Assembly (NCBI GenBank): GCA_039990395.1
Contig: JBDXFZ010000146.1
Span: 1,674,001-1,738,000, forward strand
Reading direction: 5' to 3'
DNA length: 64,000 bases
From: CALINF01 sp039990395
GTDB lineage: Bacteria; Pseudomonadota; Gammaproteobacteria; Pseudomonadales; Halieaceae
A model generated the notes under the pieces. That model was given only the letters and a program-made list of their open reading frames with translations, had not been told where the DNA came from and ran no database searches. This document shows, piece by piece, positions 1 through 9,134 of this stretch (within the stretch, counting starts at the first letter, position 1; every line of letters starts with the position of its first letter). Both the position numbers and the translations under genes were made by a program.

Positions 1-919
1 GCACAAGTATTTTGTCCTCGGGGATATCCGCATCTGCAAACACTTCCCACTCGTGGGCGTGGCGAGGATTGGAGGACTCAAAAAGAAGCGCCTGAGGCTT
101 TGCCTTCATTGCAATTGGCAGAACGGTTTCCATCGGCGCGTCACAGTGATGTGGTCCTTCATAATTACCCCAGCAGACGTGGAGACGAACCATCTCGGAA
201 GGGACATTGCGCAGCGCATCATTCAGCACCTCTACATGAAGGTTAGCCAGTTCAATATATTCCTCTTCAGGCCGATCCTTGAAAAGCATATGACGCCCAA
301 GACCAAGGTCTGGCGAGTCCAGCTGAAGAATAAATCCCGCGGCAACTATTGCCTCGTACTCAGCACGCATGGCCTCAGCCAGTGCCGACAAGTAAGCCTC
401 GTGGCTGTCGTAATGCTTATTGGGTTGAAAGAGCGCGATAACCCCTGGAGAGGCGGCATTCATAAACCCCTGTGTTGGGCCATGGCGCTCAACAGCTGCA
501 CTAAAATTATCAAGGTCCTCTTGCAAAGGCGCCATGTCCTTAACCTTGATATCGCCTACACAGCAGGGGCGGCGATAGCTCGGCGTACCCCCGGAACCAG
601 CCTGTCGCTCAAGAAAGCCCGGAAAGTCCTCCAGGTCCGCTGGCGGATTACGCTCGCTATCACCGTCGAAGCCCGTGATGCGATCCTTTATGTAGGTTGC
701 ATAGCTGATTTTGCTCATCTCGCCATCGCTAACCACGTCCACGCCTGCCTTCACCTGCCTGGCTACGACCTCATCTACCGCTACAGACAGAATTTTCGCC
801 AGGCTGTCAGGATCGAAAGGCTGCTCGTTTTCCTTGGCGAAAACGCCATCCGTTACGGCCTTGGAACGGGGCAGACTCCCCACATGTGTCGTCAGAATTC
901 GATCGCTACTATTTTTCAT
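1..919 (-). CDS. Cobalamin-independent methionine synthase (MetE) C-terminal-like protein, partial
   Basis: The frame is open from an ATG at 919 to the left window edge, so about 306 residues are visible and the C-terminus is missing. The N-terminus has the THVGSLPRS motif typical of MetE C-terminal/UROD-superfamily barrels. Near residue 250 there is an H-V-C-W-G-N segment matching the His-x-Cys zinc-ligand motif of MetE; the second Cys ligand would lie beyond the edge. Stand-alone proteins of this family, including epoxyalkane:coenzyme M transferase relatives, move alkyl groups to or from thiols, and the substrate cannot be told from sequence. A GAGAGGAAG Shine-Dalgarno precedes the ATG. The next gene on this strand ends 12 bases upstream, which suggests co-transcription. 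Confidence 0.8.
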   Translation of the reverse strand, partial: MKNSSDRILTTHVGSLPRSKAVTDGVFAKENEQPFDPDSLAKILSVAVDEVVARQVKAGVDVVSDGEMSKISYATYIKDRITGFDGDSERNPPADLEDFPGFLERQAGSGGTPSYRRPCCVGDIKVKDMAPLQEDLDNFSAAVERHGPTQGFMNAASPGVIALFQPNKHYDSHEAYLSALAEAMRAEYEAIVAAGFILQLDSPDLGLGRHMLFKDRPEEEYIELANLHVEVLNDALRNVPSEMVRLHVCWGNYEGPHHCDAPMETVLPIAMKAKPQALLFESSNPRHAHEWEVFADADIPEDKILV

Positions 920-931
920 CGCTGCTTCCTC

Positions 932-1648
932 TCAATTATCGATCCAGTGCGATAGTGCTTGGTTGACCAGCTTCGGCTGTTCAAGGGTAGACAAATGGCC
1001 GCAGGCTGGAATTATTTGTAACTCTGCGTCAGTTATTAATTGTGCCATTTCCCGGTGTAGTTCTGGCGTACAAAGCCTATCCTCCTGACCGCATAAGACG
1101 AGGGTCGGACAGGTGATAGATGAAAGCGTTTCAGTGCTGTCAGGCCGGTCGCGCAGCGCGAGCGACTGACGTAAAAAAACCTCTGGGCCTAGTGCCAGGC
1201 CCATTGCTAAAACCTCTTCCAGCAGTACCAGGTTCTCTTGATGACAAAGGGCAAGGTACTGGGGTTTGAGCTCGTCACGAAGAACAACCTCAAGCTCTCC
1301 CATTGCCACATCGGCTATCTGCCTGTCGCGCACACGCCTACGCTCGTTTGAGTCGCTACGAAAGTTGGTGTCCAGAAGTGCAAGGCGCTCTATGCGCTGA
1401 GGTGCCCGGCGCCACATTTCCATGGCAACGATTCCTCCCATCGACAATCCGGCAAGCGCAAAGTGTTCGGGGGAATCACCTAACACTTGTTCAGCGATCT
1501 CGGCAATGGTGTCCGCTTTTGTGATGTCAGCCACTGTCAGGGTATAGCGATCCCCGAGTTCTTCGGTCTGTTTTGACCAAAGGGATGCGTCACACATCAT
1601 TCCTGGCAAAAGAACCAGGCTTGTACTTCGAATGCAGTTGGCAGTCAA
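932..1648 (-). CDS. Alpha/beta-fold hydrolase
   Basis: A 238-residue cytoplasmic alpha/beta hydrolase with no signal peptide. The nucleophile elbow G-L-S-M-G-G puts the catalytic Ser at about residue 69. An Asp in CGQEDRLC and a His in ACGHLST complete the triad in the expected order. The length fits small esterases or enol-lactone hydrolases of the family. It lies between the MetE-like gene, 12 bases downstream, and the LacI-type regulator, whose stop is 8 bases upstream, so the minus-strand genes from about 3961 down to the edge could form one transcript. The substrate is unknown. Confidence 0.85.
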   Translation of the reverse strand: MTANCIRSTSLVLLPGMMCDASLWSKQTEELGDRYTLTVADITKADTIAEIAEQVLGDSPEHFALAGLSMGGIVAMEMWRRAPQRIERLALLDTNFRSDSNERRRVRDRQIADVAMGELEVVLRDELKPQYLALCHQENLVLLEEVLAMGLALGPEVFLRQSLALRDRPDSTETLSSITCPTLVLCGQEDRLCTPELHREMAQLITDAELQIIPACGHLSTLEQPKLVNQALSHWIDN

Positions 1649-1656
1649 AAAAAGCC

Positions 1657-2697
1657 CTAATTTCGTATTGTGCTGCCCCGACGCAGCACACCTGAAAAGA
1701 GCCGCTTCTCGGGCGGGAGATCGCGGTTATCTATCCTGTCGATCAACATGGATACCGCGGCCTCGGTCATGCTCTCAACGGGCTGGGCGATCGTCGCAAG
1801 ATCAAAGCTCGACCAGGATGCAGCGCGCACTCCGTCAAAGCCGACCACGGAAACGTCTCCTGGAACGTCAAGCTCAAGGTGGAATCGCAGCTCATCCATC
1901 ACACCAAAAGCCATCATGTCGTTGGCGCAGATTACCGCATCGGGCACACTACCGCGTATTTCAATTGTGTCCTGCACCGCGCGGCGACCAGACTTGTAGC
2001 CATAGTCTCCAGTAACCTGAGTAACGTCAGTTATACCGCCCTCCCTAAGGCGGTCCAGCGCGCCACGGGTACGCTGCATACTGATAATTGAGTCAGGCGG
2101 GCCACTGACAATGGCAAAGGATCGGTGGCCTTCGCTCTGTAGCAATAAGTTAATCAAAGAACGCTCACCCTCCACCTGGTGGCAGTTGACCGAGGTGACC
2201 TGGACGTCCTCATAGGATCGGTTATAAAAAACCAGAGGCACGTCTCTCTTTTCAAAAATAGCAATTTCTTCGGACGAAAGATTAGCGGCTACGATCGCTC
2301 CGTCGACCTGGTACTGCCAGATCTGATTAAGCGTTCGACTGATGTCGCTTTCGTGATCTAGTGTGAATAGCAACACATGCACGCCGCGATCTGCAAAACG
2401 CTCGCTAAGCTCAGATACAACTTCCGGGTAAAAGTGTAAGTTGGAAACGACTACTGCCACTATGTTCGAGCGCCGGGTAATCAAGCCTCTGGCAATCGCA
2501 TTGGGCTGATATCCCAACTCTTCAACAGAGGCCATCACCAGCTCGCGCATTTTTTTGGAAACGCTGGCCCCAGGCTTGAAACAACGTGAAACAGCTGATT
2601 GCGAAACGCCTGCGTGCTGCGCTACGTCATAGGACGTAACGTGCCGCTTGGTGCTCGCAAAATTCTCTTTCCGGGTACTAGTCCCCGCCTTTGCCAT
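1657..2697 (-). CDS. LacI-family transcriptional regulator
   Basis: A 346-residue regulator. The N-terminal helix-turn-helix at about residues 21-70 contains V-A-Q-H-A-G-V-S-Q-S-A-V-S-R and a hinge-like N-A-I-A-R-G-L. It is followed by a periplasmic-binding-protein-like effector domain (F-Y-N-R-S, I-C-A-N-D-M-M-A-F-G, V-S-V-V-G-F-D-G). Its start overlaps the 3' end of the HisD-like gene by 20 bases, so the two are translationally coupled. It probably controls that gene and the downstream hydrolase and MetE-like gene in response to a small molecule. Most LacI members sense sugars or related compounds; the ligand here is unknown. Confidence 0.92.
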   Translation of the reverse strand: MAKAGTSTRKENFASTKRHVTSYDVAQHAGVSQSAVSRCFKPGASVSKKMRELVMASVEELGYQPNAIARGLITRRSNIVAVVVSNLHFYPEVVSELSERFADRGVHVLLFTLDHESDISRTLNQIWQYQVDGAIVAANLSSEEIAIFEKRDVPLVFYNRSYEDVQVTSVNCHQVEGERSLINLLLQSEGHRSFAIVSGPPDSIISMQRTRGALDRLREGGITDVTQVTGDYGYKSGRRAVQDTIEIRGSVPDAVICANDMMAFGVMDELRFHLELDVPGDVSVVGFDGVRAASWSSFDLATIAQPVESMTEAAVSMLIDRIDNRDLPPEKRLFSGVLRRGSTIRN

Positions 2698-3961
2698 AGC
2701 GTCTCACACGAATGTCAGCCTGCTCCTTGTGGCCGGCAAAGCCTTCAACAGCACACAATCTTGAGCAATATTCTCCCACTACCGCGGAAGCCTCTGGGGT
2801 AACTCTTTGAAATGTGCAGGTTTTGATAAACTTGCCTACCCATAGCCCACCAGTATAGCGCGCAGCTTTCTTGGTTGGCAAAGTGTGGTTGGTGCCGATC
2901 ACCTTGTCACCATAAGACACATTAGTCTCCTGACCCAGGAAAAGAGCGCCATAGTTACTCATGTTCTCTAAAAAATAGTTCGGGTCACGGGTCATCACCT
3001 GAACATGTTCCGAGGCAATTTCATCTGCCACCTGAACCATCTCCTCGTAGGAATCGCAAAGGATTACCTGTCCGTAATCTTTCCAGGCAGCCCCGGCAAT
3101 TTCAGCCGTGGAGAGGATAGTGAGTTGACGCTCAATCTCCTTAACTGTCTCCGCTGCCAAGGCCTCGGAATTAGTCAGCAAAATCGCGGGTGAGTTGGGC
3201 CCATGCTCTGCCTGCCCCAAAAGATCCGCCGCGCACAGCTCTCCGTCGCAGGTGTCATCAGCAATAACAAGGGTTTCTGTGGGACCAGCAAAAAGGTCGA
3301 TCCCTACCCGGCCAAAGAGCTGCCGCTTGGCTTCGGCCACAAAAGCGTTGCCCGGACCAACGATCATATCAACCGGGGCGACTGTTTCAGTGCCAAGTGC
3401 CATGGCTCCGACTGCCTGAACGCCGCCCATGCAGTAAATTTCATCGGCGCCTGCCATATGCATAGCAACCACAATCGCAGGGCTAGGTGTACCATTGAAC
3501 GGAGGCGCACAGGCAATAACACGCGCCACCCCCGCCACTTTAGCAGTCACCACACTCATATGAGCAGAAGCCACCAGCGGGTACTTGCCTCCAGGCACAT
3601 AACAGCCAACGCTGTTCATTGGTATATGCTTGTGGCCCAAAGTAACACCAGGTAGCGTTTCAACTTCGACGTCTTTCATGGAATCGCGCTGGATCTGCGC
3701 AAAGTTACGCACCTGTTCCTGCGCAAAACGAATATCATCTAGAACCTGCTGATCCAGCTCTGCGTAGCAACCATCAATATCACTCTGTGAGAGCCGAAAG
3801 CTGGATGGGGTCCAGTCATCAAACTGTTGCGAGTATTCTCGAACGGCATCATCACCGGCTGACTCAATCCTCTTAAGGATGTCTTCGACAATGGATCTGA
3901 CCTTAGTGTCCTGAGTCTGCGCCTCCTCGATTGAGACTCCCTTTTTAAGATATGTCACCAC
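2678..3961 (-). CDS. Histidinol dehydrogenase-family (HisD-like) NAD-dependent dehydrogenase
   Basis: A 427-residue protein aligning end to end with the HisD family. Residues matching the zinc ligands are present (Q250 and H253 in GQAEHGPN, D352 in YGDKVIGTNH, H411 in AGHKEQ), as is the catalytic Glu-His pair (E318-H319 in ASEHVQ). The enzyme is therefore probably active as a four-electron alcohol-to-acid dehydrogenase. It is not in a his operon: it starts an operon with a LacI-type regulator, a hydrolase and a MetE-like protein. HisD paralogues outside his operons include sulfopropanediol 3-dehydrogenase (HpsN), so a catabolic polyol or sulfonate role is possible. True histidine biosynthesis cannot be excluded from this window. 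Confidence 0.85.
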   Translation of the reverse strand: MVTYLKKGVSIEEAQTQDTKVRSIVEDILKRIESAGDDAVREYSQQFDDWTPSSFRLSQSDIDGCYAELDQQVLDDIRFAQEQVRNFAQIQRDSMKDVEVETLPGVTLGHKHIPMNSVGCYVPGGKYPLVASAHMSVVTAKVAGVARVIACAPPFNGTPSPAIVVAMHMAGADEIYCMGGVQAVGAMALGTETVAPVDMIVGPGNAFVAEAKRQLFGRVGIDLFAGPTETLVIADDTCDGELCAADLLGQAEHGPNSPAILLTNSEALAAETVKEIERQLTILSTAEIAGAAWKDYGQVILCDSYEEMVQVADEIASEHVQVMTRDPNYFLENMSNYGALFLGQETNVSYGDKVIGTNHTLPTKKAARYTGGLWVGKFIKTCTFQRVTPEASAVVGEYCSRLCAVEGFAGHKEQADIRVRRYGKGGD

Positions 3962-4094
3962 AATATTTAGCTCCCCAGCAGTTTAGTTTTCGGCGTCAGC
4001 TTCCGATGCTAACTATCTTTGACTTCGAATGCAATTGATCGGGTATACTCCCTCATTGCTTCACGATCCGTTCGTTAATTCTTGGGGGGAGCCG

Positions 4095-5489
4095 ATGATA
4101 CGCCGCATTCTGCTGCTAATAGTGACCTTGCTACCTGTGCCTGGTCTATTCGCCAATCCATACAAACCTAACTGCATTACAGAACCGATGGTATGTGTAG
4201 AGTCACTTGAACAACTCACTGTGCCGGCTATGCGCCAACGAGAGTATGGAAGCTCTTTTGAGTTGATGGGGCCGTACACCGCGACCGATCTACAAAGAAC
4301 GATCAACATGCGCTACCAATCAAATCAACTTGCCTTGTACAGCCGCTTGGCCTTACCGACGTCAGCGCCCCCCTCTACCGGATATCCAGTGGTCGTTATG
4401 GCACCTGGCTGGATCAGCAGGGAGGAAGCTGTCGCCTGGGACTTCGGCGATAACCACAGTTCCCTGCTAGGCACTGTCTCGCACGCCTTGGTCGCAGAAG
4501 GGTTCGCCGTGGTGACTGTGGGATACCGGGGCCGAGGCACCATAGACGGCACGAGGGCCGATGGTATGGCCTACCGCGATGCCTGGGGGAACGGCAGCTA
4601 TTTGTCACCTGTTTTCTATGCAATTGATGTTCTCAATGCAATCGCCGGCCTGAAGGGCCTACAGCACCTCGACTGGGCAAAGTGGCTTCCCGAATCAGCA
4701 CCAACCACCCGCTTTAACCTGACGCGGGTGTCACTTTGGGGGCACTCTCAAGGTGGTGATGTTGCACTTACGGCGCTTGCCATCATCGGGGACAATCCGA
4801 ATTTTGCCCAAAAACTTTACAGCGCATCCATCTGGTCGGGAAACATACCAGACAGATTTACGCAGGCCGATACATTTGGGCCGATGGCTTCCTCGAAACA
4901 GGCATTCATGTCGGGAGACGGCAGCTGGACAGGTACTGACACCGGTGTGGCCGGAGCAGTAAATCCTGATTTTATCTTTCCATGGCCGGGCGATTGGTTG
5001 AGCACATTAGATACAAACTCGCCGGACTGGCAAGAAGAAATCTGGACGGCAGCAACGGTGGCCGAGGCAAGAAGGATTAAATACAGCGAAATGTACTCTG
5101 CGCTGAATCACTATGTAGGCGACATAAAGGATGCAGACTATACAATGAAGCGCGACGCCCGTGGCGCGACCTTTATCGATCACGACGCCCGTGTCGCGAG
5201 ACTGATGCCACTGATTGGGGGGTATAATTTTGCGCATTGGATCCGTACGCCTCTGGCGCTTCACATGTCTGACAGAGACTATTATTCAATGCCTGACTGG
5301 AACTACTCGCTGGCCACACGCATTAATGCGAGCGGAGGTAACGCTAAAGTACGTCAATACAAAGGAGTCACTCACTCATTGGGTGTGAGCAAGCACCAGT
5401 GGTTCTCAGAACCCGGTACAAAGAGCGCTGTGCCTCGAGCAATTGAGCGAGATGTGCACTTATATTCTACTGGCAGCCACCCCAACTAA
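4095..5489 (+). CDS. Secreted alpha/beta hydrolase (prolyl-oligopeptidase-like fold)
   Basis: The ATG at 4095 is chosen because a strong GGGGGGA Shine-Dalgarno lies just before it and the protein then begins with a classical signal peptide (MIRRILLLIVTLLPVPGLFA, cleavage near residue 20). The longer in-frame start at 4029 would bury that signal. The mature protein has an oxyanion-type segment (V-V-V-M-A-P-G-W), a nucleophile elbow G-H-S-Q-G-G, an Asp in HMSDRDYY and a His in GVTHSLG. It is about 464 residues long and likely periplasmic or extracellular. The SDR gene follows after 24 bases, probably in the same transcript. The substrate is unknown. Confidence 0.82.
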   Translation: MIRRILLLIVTLLPVPGLFANPYKPNCITEPMVCVESLEQLTVPAMRQREYGSSFELMGPYTATDLQRTINMRYQSNQLALYSRLALPTSAPPSTGYPVVVMAPGWISREEAVAWDFGDNHSSLLGTVSHALVAEGFAVVTVGYRGRGTIDGTRADGMAYRDAWGNGSYLSPVFYAIDVLNAIAGLKGLQHLDWAKWLPESAPTTRFNLTRVSLWGHSQGGDVALTALAIIGDNPNFAQKLYSASIWSGNIPDRFTQADTFGPMASSKQAFMSGDGSWTGTDTGVAGAVNPDFIFPWPGDWLSTLDTNSPDWQEEIWTAATVAEARRIKYSEMYSALNHYVGDIKDADYTMKRDARGATFIDHDARVARLMPLIGGYNFAHWIRTPLALHMSDRDYYSMPDWNYSLATRINASGGNAKVRQYKGVTHSLGVSKHQWFSEPGTKSAVPRAIERDVHLYSTGSHPN

Positions 5490-5513
5490 AAACAACTTCC
5501 AACGGAGACAAGC

Positions 5514-6266
5514 ATGGCTGTAACACAACAATCCAATCCTTTTCGGCTAGACGGTAAACTTGCCATGGTAACGGGTGCAGGTAAGGGGATAGGCCGCGCA
5601 TGTGCAGAAGCACTAGCAACTGCCGGAGCCGATGTAATCGCTGTGGCACGAACATCTGAAGACCTGGAAAGCCTGGCTGAGCAATACCCCGGTAAAATTC
5701 AGCCCTGGACTGAGGATGTCACCTCAGACACTTTTCTGCATCGACTTGCCGGACTGGAGACACTGGATGTCCTGGTTAACAATGTTGGCACTAATCAACC
5801 ACAGCCATTTATTGATGTGGAGACCGATACACTGGACCTGATGCTGACCTTGAATGTACGCGCGGGATTCCTTGCTGCACAAGCAGCTGCCCGCATCATG
5901 GTAAAACAAGGCTCGGGTTCAATCATTCATATGGGTTCACAAATGGGCCATGTTGGTGCCGCCAACCGCACCGTCTACTGCATGACAAAGCACGCGATTG
6001 AAGGCTTGACCAAAGCCATGGCGGTTGAACTTGCGCCTTCGGGAGTTCGCGTCAATTCAGTAGCGCCGACATTTATTGAGACACCCATGACCCAACCAAT
6101 GTTCCAGAACATCGAATTTCACCAGGATGTTATCTCGCGCATACCAATGGGCAAAGTGGGCCACGTCGATGACGTTGCAAACGCTGTGTTGTTCCTCGCC
6201 TGCCCGGCCTCGGGAATGGTTACAGGAGATAGCCTGAAGGTAGACGGCGGCTGGACCGCTGTATAA
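5514..6266 (+). CDS. SDR-family oxidoreductase
   Basis: A 250-residue classical short-chain dehydrogenase. The N-terminal cofactor motif is T-G-A-G-K-G-I-G, followed by N-N-V-G, a catalytic Ser in HMGSQM, and the Y-C-M-T-K active-site Tyr/Lys. The C-terminus ends with the usual D-G-G-W-T-A-V. An AACGGAGAC ribosome-binding site lies upstream. It probably oxidises or reduces an alcohol or ketone made available by the preceding secreted hydrolase, but that link is inferred only from the 24-base spacing. Related enzymes include gluconate 5-dehydrogenase and 3-ketoacyl reductases. Confidence 0.9.
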   Translation: MAVTQQSNPFRLDGKLAMVTGAGKGIGRACAEALATAGADVIAVARTSEDLESLAEQYPGKIQPWTEDVTSDTFLHRLAGLETLDVLVNNVGTNQPQPFIDVETDTLDLMLTLNVRAGFLAAQAAARIMVKQGSGSIIHMGSQMGHVGAANRTVYCMTKHAIEGLTKAMAVELAPSGVRVNSVAPTFIETPMTQPMFQNIEFHQDVISRIPMGKVGHVDDVANAVLFLACPASGMVTGDSLKVDGGWTAV

Positions 6267-6628
6267 TTGCGTCGGGCTCAGGGCAACGGATAATCAACCG
6301 AGTATCACCTTCACTTGCCGGTCATCACTCCGAAACAGCATTGAGCGCTTCAATAACGGGGGCAGCCGCCATGAAGCAAACCGGGCGCCCTCGGGATATT
6401 GACGGATTCCTGATAGGGCCACTGCCGCGTATCGAATACAATTCGTTATTACCGCGTCCAGTGTAGCGTTGAATCGCTGTCATAGATTGAAATCGCCAAA
6501 GCAAGGGTACATCGGGCGGCAAATGCGACACGTACAAGGAAGGCACTGCGCGAGTGGTCTTTCGCCATTTAAGGCTCCGCGAATATTTTCTGCCCGATCA
6601 GTTACTCTCGACACCCCATTTGTACTTC

Positions 6629-6814
6629 TTATACTCGGTCATAGCGCGGCTCAATATTAGTCTCTTTTGGCAGGATCCATATCTGCAGAAAGTTAACCAA
6701 CTCAGCCTCAGATCCGTTGTACTCGGAGTGGGTCAGCCCCCTTCCTGCCGACCTAATCTGCACTTCACCTGTCTTGAAACGGAGCATGTTCGCTCGACCA
6801 AACACCACATACAA
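6629..6814 (-). pseudogene. Pirin-family gene remnant
   Basis: A 61-codon minus-strand frame reads like the middle of a pirin (YhaK-type) cupin: G-E-V-Q-I-R-S-A-G-R-G-L-T-H-S-E-Y-N then N-F-L-Q-I-W-I-L-P. The match stops at an in-frame TAA right after I-E-P-R-Y-D. Sequence further down, to about 6330, shows only broken frames. Upstream, the fragment abuts the terminator hairpin of the tRNA-Arg gene, so both ends of the original gene are missing. It looks like a decayed, truncated gene left beside a tRNA, not a working protein. The whole 6267-6848 interval holds no intact gene. Confidence 0.6.
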
Positions 6815-6845
6815 AAAAGCCCCACCCTAAGGGTGAGGCTTTTTT
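6813..6845 (-). terminator. Rho-independent terminator of tRNA-Arg
   Basis: A hairpin with arms AAAAGCCCCACCC and GGGTGAGGCTTTT (one G-T wobble) and a four-base loop, flanked by A and T runs. It lies directly 3' of the minus-strand tRNA-Arg gene and gives a U-rich tail on that strand. Confidence 0.85.
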
Positions 6846-6848
6846 GTA

Positions 6849-6925
6849 TGGCGCGCCTGGCACGATTCGAACGTGCGACCGCCTGGTTCGTAGCCAGGTA
6901 CTCTATCCAGCTGAGCTACAGGCGC
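6849..6925 (-). tRNA. tRNA-Arg(ACG)
   Basis: The minus strand folds into a complete 77-nt tRNA. The 7-bp acceptor stem is GCGCCTG/CAGGCGC with an encoded CCA end. The D arm contains AGCTCAGCTGGATAGAG. The anticodon stem is CCTGG/CCAGG around loop CTACGAA, giving anticodon ACG (read as ICG, Arg). The T arm carries GTTCGAATC. It resembles the well-known bacterial tRNA-Arg(ACG) closely. A terminator follows immediately. Confidence 0.95.
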
Positions 6926-7088
6926 GTAGGGGGCGGTACTATAGGGATGTCGTCGGTTTAAGTCAAGCCTCAAACTAGATCAATAGAGGCGAAAAGAGCC
7001 CTCCACAAGCCATTGATTTATATGACTTTTATCCGCAATAGTTATTCACGCCAATGCCGTCTAGAATGCCGCCTCAGCTTGGAATATT

Positions 7089-9134
7089 GTGAGGAATACC
7101 GTGTTAAAACTTGCTTCGGCTTTGCTACTTCTTCTGACGTGCACCAGCGTCAGCGCCCAGTCGCGAATAATCGAGAATACCGCCTTCAATGAAAAAGGCG
7201 TGATGGGCCAAACAGTCGTGGAGGAAAAAGACAGATTTCACCTTAACGCCGATACCAAGCTAGCCTGGAATAATAGGCGCTACTCAGTAAAAGAGACTGT
7301 TGTTCTGGATGCGCGCGGTTATCCAGTGAAAATAGACATTGAGGGTATCTCTGCCTTTGGTGCACCTATCAAAGAATCCTTTGAGCGCAGCAATGGTGTG
7401 GCACGCTGGACGAGTTTAAAGGAAACAGGGGAATCTACCGAAGCGGGCTTTTATCTGCCTGCAGATCACGATGACGCAACACTTACTGCATTGATGCGCG
7501 CGATACTCTCAGCCGACAATAAGGAAGTTTCGTTGCTCCCGCGCGGTGTCGCCACCGCCGAAGCCGTTGGCACACGACTGATCAAGCAGGGAGAAAACGA
7601 ACAGCGCGTTACCCTCTATGCGCTAGAGGGGCTCGACCTCATGCCCGACTACATTTGGATGGATGAGAATCTGAATATCTTTGCCACTGGCGAGCCCAGT
7701 GGAGGGCATATCCGTAAAGGACTGGGCAAGAAAGCACTAGAGCCACTGGCTGAGGTAAAGAATGACGCCCAGCGCGAACACATGGCAACCATGGCCACTG
7801 CACTGGCGCAAGATTACGACACACTGCTATTCAGCAACGTGCGGGTCGTTGATGTAGTGCAAAAGCAGCTACTCACACAGCAGGATGTGTTGCTACGGGA
7901 TGGAACAATCATTGCTGTTACTGACCACTCCCCTACCGCGTCAGCGGATAAAATAATCGATGCCACCGGCAAAACTCTCATTCCCGGGCTGTGGGATATG
8001 CACGGGCATCTGGACAGCCCCGAAGGGGCGTTTTACATCGCGGCAGGTGTTACCAGCGTTCGGGACATCGGCAATGCGCACGAACAGATCATGCGCGTCG
8101 AACGGCAATTCAACAGCGGTAAAGTGATTGGCCCTAACCTGTATCGCTCGGGATTTATGGATCAATTCAGCGAATTCTCATCAGGACGTTCCGTGAAAGA
8201 CCTGGAAGAAGCGCACGACACGATCGACTTCTTTGCAGATAATGGCTATGCGCAGCTCAAATTGTATAGTTCTATCAGTCCAGAGTGGGTACCTGAGCTT
8301 ACTCAGCACGCACACACCCGTGGTATGCGTGTTAGTGGGCACATTCCCGCCTTCATGAACGCAGAACAAGCGGTAGATGCCGGCTTCGACGAGATCCAGC
8401 ATATCAATATGCTGTTTCTCACGTTCCTGGGCGGCGAATCTATTGATACGCGAAAGCAACTGCGCTTCAGTATTCCTGCGGAAAATTCGCATAAGGTCGA
8501 CCTTGATAGTGATCGTGTCAACGCTTTCGTACAAAAGCTGAAGAACCAGCGTGTGGTTGTAGACCCCACGCTCTCGACTTTTCGATCAATGTACATGCGC
8601 AGAGAAAACATTGTTGACCCTGAGAACCTGCGGATAGCCGAAAATCTACCTCCACAGTTTTTACGCGGCAGTTTTCTCGGGGCCGAGATGGACATTCCCC
8701 GTGATCAACTCGACGACTACAACCTGTCGGCGCAAGCGTTTTCTGCAATGGTCAAGAAGCTGCACGATGCAGGCATATGGATTGTACCGGGTACGGACCA
8801 TCCCGGCGTAGGGCTAGCTCTGCAACAGGAGTTAATTGACTACGCTGATGCCGGCATAGCGCCGATCGATGTGCTGGAATTGGCTACGCTCGGTTCAGCG
8901 CGACTGGTGGGGGCTGCCTACCGCAGTGGTTCGGTGACCGTGGGTAAAGATGCTGATCTGGTATTGTTGGCCGATGACCCACTGGAGAGTATGGATGCTC
9001 TGGACAGCGCGGTGTTAGTCGTCAAAGGCAACAAGTATTATCAGCCTGCAGACCTTTTTGATGCCCTCAATATTGTGCCGTTTGCCGGCACAACAAAGGT
9101 GCTGCAGGGTGCAGCATCGTCAAAGGCGAACTAG
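7089..9134 (+). CDS. Secreted amidohydrolase-family protein
   Basis: About 680 residues. An N-terminal signal peptide ends near VSAQS. A roughly 200-residue region with no recognised domain is followed by an amidohydrolase domain with the H-G-H metal motif (W-D-M-H-G-H-L-D), later metal or active-site segments S-G-H-I-P and I-Q-H-I-N, and the catalytic Asp in P-G-T-D-H-P-G. The C-terminal G-S-V-T-V-G-K-D-A-D-L-V-L-L is typical of imidazolonepropionase- or prolidase-type members. The start is GTG at 7089 or GTG at 7101; the AGGA at 7092-7095 would better serve 7101. It probably hydrolyses a C-N or C-O bond in the periplasm; the substrate is unknown. Confidence 0.85.
   Translation: MRNTVLKLASALLLLLTCTSVSAQSRIIENTAFNEKGVMGQTVVEEKDRFHLNADTKLAWNNRRYSVKETVVLDARGYPVKIDIEGISAFGAPIKESFERSNGVARWTSLKETGESTEAGFYLPADHDDATLTALMRAILSADNKEVSLLPRGVATAEAVGTRLIKQGENEQRVTLYALEGLDLMPDYIWMDENLNIFATGEPSGGHIRKGLGKKALEPLAEVKNDAQREHMATMATALAQDYDTLLFSNVRVVDVVQKQLLTQQDVLLRDGTIIAVTDHSPTASADKIIDATGKTLIPGLWDMHGHLDSPEGAFYIAAGVTSVRDIGNAHEQIMRVERQFNSGKVIGPNLYRSGFMDQFSEFSSGRSVKDLEEAHDTIDFFADNGYAQLKLYSSISPEWVPELTQHAHTRGMRVSGHIPAFMNAEQAVDAGFDEIQHINMLFLTFLGGESIDTRKQLRFSIPAENSHKVDLDSDRVNAFVQKLKNQRVVVDPTLSTFRSMYMRRENIVDPENLRIAENLPPQFLRGSFLGAEMDIPRDQLDDYNLSAQAFSAMVKKLHDAGIWIVPGTDHPGVGLALQQELIDYADAGIAPIDVLELATLGSARLVGAAYRSGSVTVGKDADLVLLADDPLESMDALDSAVLVVKGNKYYQPADLFDALNIVPFAGTTKVLQGAASSKAN

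Noticed and set aside
53..955. A 300-codon plus-strand open frame at the left edge
   Set aside because: It is antisense to the MetE-like gene, whose minus-strand frame shows family motifs and a ribosome-binding site; the plus-strand translation resembles nothing.
2678..3961. Naming the HisD homologue hisD or hpsN
   Set aside because: The catalytic residues are shared by both groups and no other his or hps gene is visible, so only the family is assigned.
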